A stretch of DNA of 10,000 bases, from positions 1 to 10,000 of the forward strand of contig MCFG01000287.1 in the NCBI GenBank assembly GCA_002104895.1. Reading direction: 5' to 3'. The translations under genes were made by a program, and so were the position numbers. The notes beneath the pieces are model-generated. The model ran no database searches. It was given only the letters and a program-made list of their open reading frames with translations, and was not told where the DNA came from. Source of the DNA: Anaeromyces robustus. Taxonomy: Eukaryota > Neocallimastigomycota > Neocallimastigomycetes > Neocallimastigales > Neocallimastigaceae. Positions 1 to 10,000 of this stretch are shown here, in pieces (within the stretch, counting starts at the first letter, position 1; every line of letters begins with the position of its first letter).

Positions 1-4501
<4,501 letters not shown>

Positions 4502-4864
4502 ACTTTATGAATTTATCTGCTTATATTTTTAAAAGTAAAAAGTATTTAAATAAATATTTTAATTTATAATATTATCTATTGTCTATTTTTTCTACTACCT
4601 ACTGTATAATGTAATAATATAATAATGAATCATAAATTAAATAAAAAGATGAATATTTATTATTATTTTGGAATAAATTCAATTTTAATAATAGATAAAT
4701 TTATATATATATATTTTAAATTAACTTAATTATGTTATAACAATGACATTGAATTAAAATTTATAATATATATTCAATAATTTAATATTTTTATAACTAA
4801 TTTTAAATCTATAAATATATAAACTACTATTATAAAAGAAAAAAAAATATTGATACAAAAAATC

Positions 4865-4885
4865 AAAAAAAAAAAAAAAAAAAAA
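4865..4885. repeat. A21 homopolymer in the NUP160 upstream spacer
   Basis: Twenty-one A on the plus strand (T21 on the NUP160 coding strand), about 360 bases upstream of the NUP160 start. Long dA:dT tracts in promoters can exclude nucleosomes; that role is inference here. Confidence 0.8.
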
Positions 4886-5294
4886 GTATATATTGTATAT
4901 ATATAATAAATATAATATTTAATTATTTTAAAAATTTTTTTAATTTATAATTAATAAAATTATATCTTTTATGTATAATATAAGATTAAATAAATTATTT
5001 ATTTATTTTCTATTAATATATACATTTATTTTTGTATACATATTTTTATTATCATGTTATAAAAAAATATTTTTCTTAATATTAATATTAATGCTATGAT
5101 AAATAAGTATATGATGATAAAAATGAATATTGCTAATGAAATAAATTAAAATAAAATAAAATGAAATTTTGATAAATTCAAAAACCAAAAGTAATATTAA
5201 ATAAAATATAATAAAATCCATAATAATAATGATAATAATAGAAAAACAAAAAATAATTTTTGATGAGTGGTATAAATATTAATAGATAAAATAT

Positions 5295-5399
5295 AATCTA
5301 CCTTATTATCATTTTTTATATATTAATGGTAACAATATATAATAAAAGAATATATATATATATATAATAAAATGTTATATATATAAAAAAAGGTAGATT
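5295..5399. repeat. Inverted repeat with AATCTACCTT arms
   Basis: AATCTACCTT at 5295-5304 is exactly complementary to AAGGTAGATT at 5390-5399. Weaker pairing continues inward through T/A-rich sequence. The arms stand out because they hold C/G-bearing bases in a spacer that otherwise has almost none. It could be a hairpin in a transcript end or a short terminal-inverted-repeat remnant; I cannot tell which. Confidence 0.4.
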
Positions 5400-5605
5400 G
5401 TTACATAATAAAGATAGAATGATTAAATATACTCGATTATTGTAAATTTAATTTTAATAACTTGTGATTAATATTAATAATGAAATAAGATATAATAGGA
5501 ATAATATAAAAAAGCCCTTATAGTATTTTTGTTAAACTTCAATCCATAACAATATCAAACATAAAAATATAATAAAAAGAAATCAAAGAAAATATATTAT
5601 ACAAG

Positions 5606-5641
5606 TTATAATTGTTGACTTTTTAAGTATAAAATATATTC
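5606..5641 (-). CDS. DCN1-like exon 10, C-terminus (EYILYLKSQQL stop)
   Basis: Acceptor AATTATAG ends at 5642, phase 0. Joined to exon 9 it gives LFDEYILYLK, closely paralleling the LLDEFVEWQK end of human DCUN1D5. TAA is at 5608-5606. The 105-bp intron is within the size range of the others. Confidence 0.65.
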   Translation of the reverse strand, partial: EYILYLKSQQL

Positions 5642-6166
5642 CTATAATTATTTATCCATAAAATAGTTATAATTATATAAAAAAAAATAATAAATTAGTA
5701 TAATATTAAATATATATATATATATATTTAATTATATATTAATTACATCAAATAATATAGGCCCTATATATTTATAAATTGTTTAATTTTTATATATAAT
5801 TACAATATTAATATCATATATATATATAATAGAAAATAAATAAAATATTTATTAATTATTTTTATCAAAATATAAATTCAAAATATATAATAATATATAA
5901 TAATAAAAATCCTTTTAATGATTTATTACATGCTCCTGCGTCATCATAAGTATTTAAATCTGTTGGTATATTCTTTGAGAATTCCAAAAAATTAGTCCAT
6001 TGATCTTTGTTTATTACTTTTACATTATGATTATGTAAAAACTCAATAAAAGAATAAATTATTGGACAATTATTTTCATTTAATAAAATGTTCCATAAAC
6101 CTTATTTATTATTAATAAAATATATAATAAAAAATAATGACGATGTTAAAATATTTATATAATAGT

Positions 6167-6211
<45 letters not shown>

Positions 6212-6485
6212 TAACTGTATTATATAAATATTACCTATTGCTATTTCTATATCTATATATTTTTGATTATCAATTTTTGCAAAATTATATGCATATCTAT
6301 ATAATTCATTAAAAAAAGTAGTATCGTTTAAATAATTTTCGAGCTCTGGTATCTTTCTTTTTAATTTTTCAGCTGAATCCACACTTAATAAAAAAAAGAA
6401 AAAAAAAAGATAATATTAATATAATCATAAAGAAAATATTAATAAAATTGAAATATTGAGTAAAATTGATTATAATAAATGAAAA

Positions 6486-6516
<31 letters not shown>

Positions 6517-7610
6517 TTACAGATAATAAATATAATAAATATTTAATTGTATTTTACCCCATTTTTTTCATTCCTTTTAACCATTCATCATATTCAAAGT
6601 ATCCCATTTGCATTGCATCCATAAAATAAGCTATTATCAGTATTTCTTTCTAATTGATACATTAAAAAATGTAAATACTTTTATTATTATTATTGATATT
6701 GTTATAATAGTATATAATAATTGGATAAGATTTTATTGTTTCTTTGTTCAAAAAAATTTATAAAGTAATTGCATATATTACACTTTCAAGACCAATATTT
6801 AAATCATAACAAAATCTTTCTATTCCTTCAGGGCCTATTTCTTCGGGATCATCTTGTTCTTTTATATTATTGTTGTTGATAACATAATATAATAATAAAA
6901 GTATGAAAAAGAAAAAGGAATTAATGAAATTAATACTATAGTTTTTTTTTTTAGAATTATTATTATTATATCGATTATATTATAATTGAAAATAATTACT
7001 GCAATAATAGTTAAACCATTCTCTACATTTCTTTTCAGAAAATGACTTTAATATTTAAAAATTTTTAAAAATGATAATTAATAATTTATTTTAAAAAGCA
7101 TTGAATATTCATAATTATTAATTAAAAATAATATTGATAAAATACTTTAGATCTATCTTGAATTTCGCCAGTCCTTAATTATAATAAAACCAAAATAATA
7201 TATTAAATCAAAAAAAAAAAAAAAAAAAAAAAAAAAAGATTCATTATTATTAATATTATCATATTTTATTATTGTTATTAAAATAATATAACGATTTATT
7301 GTAATAATTTACTTCACAGATTTATTATATGATATTTTTTTCTTTTTATTCTTCTGAAATCCTTCAGATGTTTTTCTCTGTAATATAATGTGAAAAGTTT
7401 ATTTTAATAAAATAATAATAATAATAATAGTAGTAGTCGTAGTAGTAGTAGTTGTTGTTGTTGTAATATTAATAGTAATAATAATTATAATAATATTAAT
7501 ATTAATATTAATATTAATATTAATAAAGGATAAAATAGAAATAATAATAAATATAATTATATACAAAACATTTTTTTCCAAATAATAAAAAAATTTACCT
7601 TTTGCACCAT
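5606..7610 (-). CDS. DCUN1D5-like: DCN1-like cullin neddylation protein (DCUN1D4/5 type), ten exons
   Basis: Binds cullins and the N-acetylated NEDD8 E2 to promote neddylation, which activates cullin-RING ubiquitin ligases. Exons, minus strand: 7610-7599, 7377-7313, 7173-7146, 7045-7000, 6858-6782, 6649-6558, 6383-6235, 6100-5930, 5763-5747, 5641-5606. They total 693 nt: 230 codons plus TAA. Human DCUN1D5 is 237 aa. All nine junctions keep frame. Residues 1-35 are basic (KNKKKK near 16-21, a likely nuclear signal). The PONY/DCN1 domain is about 36-228: FSEKKCREWF, GPEGIERFCYDL, YDEWLKGMKKMGVDSAEKL, FFNELYRYAYNFAK, INKDQWTNFLEFS, NTYDDAGAWPILFDEYILYL. The cullin-binding patch appears as Glu in LEFS, Ala213 and Asp219, as in DCUN1D4/5. 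The start has A at -3 and G at +4. Weakest points are exons 1, 3 and 9. Confidence 0.87.
5747..5763 (-). CDS. DCN1-like exon 9, 17-nt micro-exon (WPILFD)
   Basis: Acceptor TATATAG ends at 5764. GG completes Trp214, then PILFD, then donor GTAATT at 5746-5741. It restores the invariant WPxLxD of the family. If the donor is not used, the frame reads four more codons (VINI) and stops at 5734-5732, giving a slightly shorter protein without the last helix. Confidence 0.68.
5930..6100 (-). CDS. DCN1-like exon 8 (residues 158-213)
   Basis: Acceptor AAATAAG ends at 6101 and donor GTAATA is at 5929-5924, phase 1. It begins LWNILLNENNCPIIYSFIEF and ends with VINKDQWTNFLEFSKNIPTD and LNTYDDAGA. The final T pairs with GG of the next exon to restore the invariant Trp of GAWP. 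This is the cullin-binding half of the domain. Confidence 0.92.
6168..6210. repeat. (TAA)n array in DCN1-like intron 7
   Basis: About 14 copies in the 134-bp intron 6234-6101. On the coding strand it is (TTA)n, near the middle of the intron. It produces the Ile-rich tail of the open frame around exon 7. Confidence 0.85.
6235..6383 (-). CDS. DCN1-like exon 7 (residues 108-156)
   Basis: Acceptor ATTAAG ends at 6384 and donor GTAATA is at 6234-6229, phase 1. Encodes VDSAEKLKRKIPELENYLND and TTFFNELYRYAYNFAKIDNQ, then KYIDIEIAI. FxELYRYAYNFAK and the D(I/L)E.AI block are hallmarks of the DCN family. The open frame beginning with GTG at 6382 is internal, not a start. Confidence 0.92.
6491..6516. 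repeat. A26 homopolymer in DCN1-like intron 6
   Basis: Twenty-six A on the plus strand (T26 on the coding strand), near the donor side of intron 6557-6384. Confidence 0.85.
6558..6649 (-). CDS. DCN1-like exon 6 (residues 77-106)
   Basis: Acceptor AATTAG ends at 6650. Encodes KEILIIAYFMDAMQMGYFEY and then DEWLKGMKKM, matching the family's 'vLilAWk...a..mGeFtkeEwlkGM'. The donor is GTAAAA at 6557-6552, phase 2. Another AG at 6633-6632, inside the ATAGCT of the Ile-Ala codons, was discarded because it would delete the conserved helix. Confidence 0.88.
6782..6858 (-). CDS. DCN1-like exon 5 (residues 52-76)
   Basis: Encodes QDDPEEIGPEGIERFCYDLN and then IGLES, the first EF-hand-like helix pair of the DCN domain. 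The donor is GTAATA at 6781-6776, phase 0. Two AAG acceptors lie six bases apart (ending at 6859 and 6853). The downstream one would start the exon at 6852 and remove two residues, giving a gap-free match to human DCUN1D5. Confidence 0.82.
7000..7045 (-). CDS. DCN1-like exon 4 (SFSEKKCREWFNYYC, residues 36-50)
   Basis: Acceptor TTAAAG ends at 7046 and donor GTAATT is at 6999-6994, phase 1. SFSEKKCREWF is a close match to the start of the DCN domain in DCUN1D4/5 (FSSKKCLAWF). This is a main reason for assigning the gene to the DCUN1D4/5 branch. Confidence 0.85.
7146..7173 (-). CDS. DCN1-like exon 3, 28 nt (residues 27-35)
   Basis: Acceptor TTAAG ends at 7174 and donor GTATTT is at 7145-7140, the only non-GTAA donor in this gene. 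It encodes TGEIQDRSK and fits both neighbouring phases (2 in, 0 out). This region of the family is poorly conserved, so support is phase and position more than similarity. Confidence 0.6.
7210..7237. repeat. A28 homopolymer in DCN1-like intron 2
   Basis: Twenty-eight A on the plus strand (T28 on the coding strand), upstream of the exon 3 acceptor in intron 7312-7174. Confidence 0.85.
7313..7377 (-). CDS. DCN1-like exon 2, basic N-terminal segment (residues 5-25)
   Basis: Acceptor TTACAG ends at 7378 and donor GTAAAT is at 7312-7307. It encodes RKTSEGFQKNKKKKISYNKS and one further residue, a lysine-rich stretch that could be a nuclear localisation signal, as in animal DCUN1D4/5. Leaves in phase 2. 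Confidence 0.75.
7411..7464. repeat. Compound AAT/AGT/TGT triplet array in DCN1-like intron 1
   Basis: Plus strand: about six AAT units, then TAG/AGT units with a single GTC, then four TGT/TTG units. The three-base phase is held throughout. It lies inside intron 1 (7598-7378). The same unit types occur in the array in NUP160 intron 4. Confidence 0.85.
7492..7525. repeat. (ATTAAT)n hexamer array in DCN1-like intron 1
   Basis: Nearly six perfect copies of a self-complementary hexamer, so the array can pair with itself on either strand. Confidence 0.8.
7599..7610 (-). CDS. DCN1-like exon 1 (MVQK), 12 nt
   Basis: ATG GTG CAA AAG followed by donor GTAAAT at 7598-7593, phase 0. The resulting N-terminus, MVQKRKTSEG, is basic like that of the human DCUN1D5 protein. 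A start here is favoured by the good ATG context and by the absence of another ATG joined in frame to exon 2. Confidence 0.7.
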
Positions 7611-7622
7611 TATAAATAATAA

Positions 7623-7640
7623 AGGTTGTATAGGTTGTAT
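7623..7640 (-). promoter_or_regulatory. Tandem pair of AGGTTGTAT next to the DCN1-like start
   Basis: Two perfect, adjacent 9-base copies, 13 bases upstream of the start codon (ATACAACCT twice on the coding strand). Their G/C-bearing bases stand out in the surrounding A/T sequence. A 5' UTR or promoter element is possible but unproven. Confidence 0.3.
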
Positions 7641-7695
7641 TAATTAAATATATTAAATTGTTTTAATTATGAGATATTTTAAAAATTTGAATTTC

Positions 7696-7744
7696 TGAAA
7701 TTGAAAAATATTTTTCTTTTTTTTTAAGAAAAAAAGTAATTTCA
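7696..7744. repeat. Nested palindromes in the divergent spacer
   Basis: TGAAATT at 7696-7702 pairs with AATTTCA at 7738-7744. Between them lies a perfect 14-base palindrome, GAAAAATATTTTTC, at 7703-7716, and then an A/T-rich hairpin-like stretch. Such low-complexity palindromes are common by chance at this base composition, so function is doubtful. Confidence 0.4.
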
Positions 7745-8132
7745 AAAATATAAAAAATATATTTGTATGAATATGTATACATATATTATTTATTTTATTT
7801 TATTGTATTTTATTTTTTGGTATTACTTTTTTTTTTTTAAGTGTTTTTATTAAATAATATTTCTAATTATTAATTTATAATTTGTAATGAGAAAAAAATA
7901 AAATAATTTTTTTTAAAAAATTCAGATATTTTTTAAAGTTTTATTATATTTATATATAATTATAATAAATAGAAAAACCAAAAAATGAAATAATTAAAAA
8001 TTGTCAATTACATTATAATTTATGTATTAACAATGTATACGTATATAATAATATTAGCATATTATTATTAAATAATAAATATTAAAAAATATTAAAAAGT
8101 AATTTTAAACAATTTTATTTTGAAATTGATTT

Positions 8133-8149
8133 AAAAAAAAAAAAAAAAA
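8133..8149. repeat. A17 homopolymer in the divergent spacer
   Basis: Seventeen A on the plus strand between the DCN1-like and La-like genes. A nucleosome-excluding tract is possible but unproven. Confidence 0.75.
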
Positions 8150-8540
8150 TAAGAAATATATTATTAAATTAAATTCCATAATTAAAAATTAAATTATTTA
8201 ATACTTTATACATATTATATAGACTATTGATTGGATAAATTTTGATTTAGCAACTTTAAAAAAAAATAAAATTTTAATAATATTCAAATAAATATTCAAT
8301 TAATGAAGATACCAAATATTCAATTTCTTTAAAATTGAAGATTGTATTTGAAGACTGAATTACTTTTACATATTGAATAGTTTATTAAATTAAAGGTATA
8401 AATAAATACTATAATTATTATTAATAAATAATGTATATATTGAATAAGTTTAAATATTGTTTATTTTATAGGAATTTATATGATATTTATATATTATTCA
8501 ATTAATTCATTAAAACAAACTACATATCATATCATTTATA

Positions 8541-8590
8541 TTATATTCTATATTCTAATTTATTATATTCTATATTCTATATTCTATATA
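8541..8590. repeat. TATATTC-type imperfect tandem repeat
   Basis: At least five copies of a TATTCTA heptamer with one interruption, about 240 bases upstream of the La-like start codon. Confidence 0.75.
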
Positions 8591-8831
8591 TATATCTTTT
8601 ATATTTTTTTATATTAACACTTTTAATAAATAAATAATTATTATTTTATTCTTCACTCTTTGAAATTTTATTATTAAAATTATATATAATTAATTAAAAA
8701 TTAATATTATTTTTATATATATTGTATATATATAAAATTATATTGAATAGATTAAAATATTTTATAATTTTAAATTACAACAATAATTATATAATAAATA
8801 ATATATTATAATAAAATCATAATACATAAAA

Positions 8832-8955
8832 ATGGAAGCTGAATATGAATCTGTTCCATTAAGAATTTTAGAATTATTCAAATTTTATTTAAGTGACCAA
8901 GAAATAAAGTCTGTTATTGCAAGTTGTCCTAAGACTGACTGGACTTTAAATGGAT
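8832..8955 (+). CDS. La-like exon 1 (residues 1-41)
   Basis: Starts at ATG 8832 and ends in phase 1 at donor GTATGT 8956-8961; the T plus GG of exon 2 makes the conserved Trp. It encodes the first helices of the La motif (RILELFKFYLSDQEIKSVIA). Confidence 0.86.
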
Positions 8956-9957
8956 GTATGTATTTTGTAATATAAAGAAATGAAATTATATATATAACAG
9001 AAATTAATATAAATATCTATAAAACATTTCTTACAGGGCTTCCTGTCGATACATTAATATCTTTTAAAAGAGTAAAAGCAGTTACAACAGACAAAAATGA
9101 AATTTTAAATATTTTAGTTAATCAAGGAAATGATTTTATCGAATTTACTAGTGATTATCAATATTTAAGAAGAAAATCACCATTTTCACCAGCAACAATT
9201 CCACAAAAAAAGCCAATAAATTGTAGTTTAGAAGTGGTATGTTTTATATAAATTTATATATACTTTAAGAGAAATTTCTTTTAAAAGAAAAAATTAAAGA
9301 TAATTATATTAAATAAAAAAATATAGTAAAAAACAAAATTAGATATATAATATAATATAATATAATATTAATATTAATATAATTATAATATATGTAATAA
9401 ATAATAGTTTGGATTTACCGAATCAGTTACACCTATTGAAATACAAACAATTTTTTCTAAATATGGTGGTGTAGAAAATATTTCTTTTGGAAACAGAGAA
9501 GTAAATATCAATATGTAGATTATAATAAATTATAAATAGTTAATTAGTCATTAATATTATTATATATAATATATTAATGTAATTCTCAAAATTTTCCTAA
9601 CACTTAATAATAAAAATTATTAGGGAACTTATATTGTTGATTTTTATGAAGTAAATTCATTTGTTAATTCACTTATTACCCCAATAACTTATGAAGATCA
9701 AAGAATTCATGTAAGAACAATTAGGTATGTTACATATAAGTAATTTATAATAATATTGTTAATGTATAATAATATTTTTAAATAAAAATCAAACATCCTT
9801 TCATATTAATAAAATTATAATATCATTTTAATTTTATTAATATAATAGAAAACAAGGTGTTGAAATTGTAAAATCTAAGCTTCCTAAAGCCTATCCAGCA
9901 AATAAAGTTGCACAATTTGGTCCTGTTGAAGAAAATGTTCAAAAAGAATTTATAAAA
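8832..9957 (+). CDS. La-motif and RRM RNA-binding protein, five exons, 3' end uncertain
   Basis: La/LARP-family proteins bind RNA 3' ends or other RNA elements through a winged-helix La motif plus an adjacent RRM. Exons: 8832-8955, 9037-9236, 9408-9500, 9624-9724, 9849-9957, giving 209 continuous codons. The La motif is about residues 9-93: FKFYLSDQEI, then GWLPVDTLISFKRVKAVTTD and a basic YLRRKSPFSP end. The RRM-like fold is about 105-172: SLEVFGFTES as the first strand, FSKYGGVENISF, and GTYIVDFYEV in the RNP1 position. The start has A at -3 and G at +4. After 9957 either a GTGAGA donor leads to more exons off the window, or the frame ends at TAA 9973-9975 (about 214 aa). The La subfamily (genuine La or LARP) cannot be decided from this part. 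Confidence 0.84.
9037..9236 (+). CDS. La-like exon 2, rest of the La motif (residues 43-108)
   Basis: Acceptor TTACAG ends at 9036 and donor GTATGT starts at 9237, phase 0. LPVDTLISFKRVKAVTTD is the most diagnostic La-motif segment in the window. The exon ends at the first RRM strand, SLEV. Confidence 0.9.
9345..9369. repeat. (TAATA)n pentamer array in La-like intron 2
   Basis: About five copies, followed by ATTAAT units, in the 171-bp intron 9237-9407. Confidence 0.75.
9408..9500 (+). CDS. La-like exon 3, RRM first half (residues 109-139)
   Basis: Acceptor AATAG ends at 9407 and donor GTAAAT starts at 9501, phase 0 at both ends. Encodes FGFTESVTPIEIQTIFSKYG and GVENISFGNRE: strand, helix and strand of an RRM. 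Confidence 0.83.
9624..9724 (+). CDS. La-like exon 4, RRM second half (residues 140-172)
   Basis: Acceptor ATTAG ends at 9623 and donor GTATGT starts at 9725, phase 2. GTYIVDFYEV occupies the RNP1-like strand and QRIHVRTI the last strand. The exon contains an unused GAAGTAAAT word identical to the exon 3 donor. Confidence 0.83.
9849..9957 (+). CDS. La-like exon 5 (residues 174-209), end uncertain
   Basis: Acceptor AATAG ends at 9848 and completes Arg173. The exon encodes a basic segment after the RRM (KQGVEIVKSKLPKAYPANKV). It ends either at donor GTGAGA 9958-9963 or, unspliced, at TAA 9973-9975 after VRINY. All other donors in the window start GTA, so the donor call is weak. Confidence 0.65.
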
Positions 9958-10000
9958 GTGAGAATAAATTATTAATTAATAATAAATACGTTAATATATT

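Larger units (their letters stand above)
4502..5605. other. Intergenic spacer between NUP160 and the DCN1-like gene
   Basis: About 1.1 kb of very AT-rich DNA between two genes that are both on the minus strand. It should hold the 3' end of the DCN1-like transcript and the promoter of NUP160. No frame with coding character and no RNA gene was seen. The contents I can point to are an A21 run at 4865-4885, ATTAAT-type short repeats near 5074-5092, an inverted repeat at 5295-5399, and a slightly less AT-rich patch at about 5510-5555 of no known meaning. Confidence 0.7.
7611..8831. other. Divergent intergenic region between the DCN1-like and La-like genes
   Basis: About 1.2 kb that should carry promoters for both flanking genes and the 5' UTRs. 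No coding frame was seen. Contents: a tandem AGGTTGTAT pair at 7623-7640, a nested palindrome at 7696-7744, an A17 run at 8133-8149, several ATTCAA/TTGAAT words at about 8280-8450, and a TATATTC-type tandem tract at 8541-8590. TATA-like words are too common here to call a promoter. Confidence 0.7.

Noticed and set aside
4502-5605. Transposon, tRNA or hidden coding exons in the spacer
   Set aside because: No transposase-like frame, terminal repeats with target duplication, cloverleaf-forming segment or conserved protein block was found on either strand. The single inverted repeat alone is not enough.
6155-6382. A 75-aa gene starting at a GTG and ending in poly-Ile
   Set aside because: GTG encodes the Val of VDSAEKL inside DCN1-like exon 7. 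The Ile tail is the intron 7 triplet array.
7399-7581. A 60-aa minus-strand frame rich in Ile, Asn and Thr
   Set aside because: It lies wholly inside intron 1 of the DCN1-like gene, and its composition comes from the compound triplet and hexamer arrays.

Overview
This window is nuclear DNA from a eukaryote: extremely AT-rich, with intron-dense genes, GT-AG splice sites, long A/T homopolymer runs and many (TTA)n-type triplet arrays confined to introns and spacers. That mix best fits an early-diverging fungus of the anaerobic gut type (Neocallimastigomycota). An amoebozoan such as a dictyostelid shares the base composition and triplet repeats, but I think it less likely because the genes here are cut into so many small exons. 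The taxon is an inference; the genes do not settle it.

Three genes can be reconstructed by following open frames, splice sites and intron phase. (1) Positions 4501 down to 1, minus strand: a Nup160/Nup120-family nucleoporin with six exons visible (1177 codons); its C-terminus lies off the left edge. (2) Positions 7610 down to 5606, minus strand: a complete DCN1-like cullin-neddylation protein of the DCUN1D4/5 type, about 230 aa, split into ten exons, one of 12 nt and one of 17 nt. It is nearly invisible to simple ORF calling, because only its 149-nt exon gives a sizeable open frame. (3) Positions 8832 up to at least 9957, plus strand: the N-terminal part of a La-motif plus RRM RNA-binding protein, five exons visible, running off the right edge.

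Layout: the nucleoporin and DCN1 genes lie in tandem on the minus strand, separated by about 1.1 kb of AT-rich spacer (4502-5605) that holds one noticeable inverted repeat. The DCN1 and La genes are divergent and share a 1.2 kb AT-rich spacer (7611-8831), which should contain both promoters. Nothing suggests that the three genes act together: they serve nuclear pore structure, cullin-RING ligase activation and RNA 3'-end binding.

No tRNA, rRNA, transposon or CRISPR array was seen. The points most worth a second look are the micro-exon at the DCN1 C-terminus, a tandem splice acceptor in the same gene, a La motif that seems to lack several of the usual RNA-contact residues, and phase-preserving compound triplet repeats inside two different introns.
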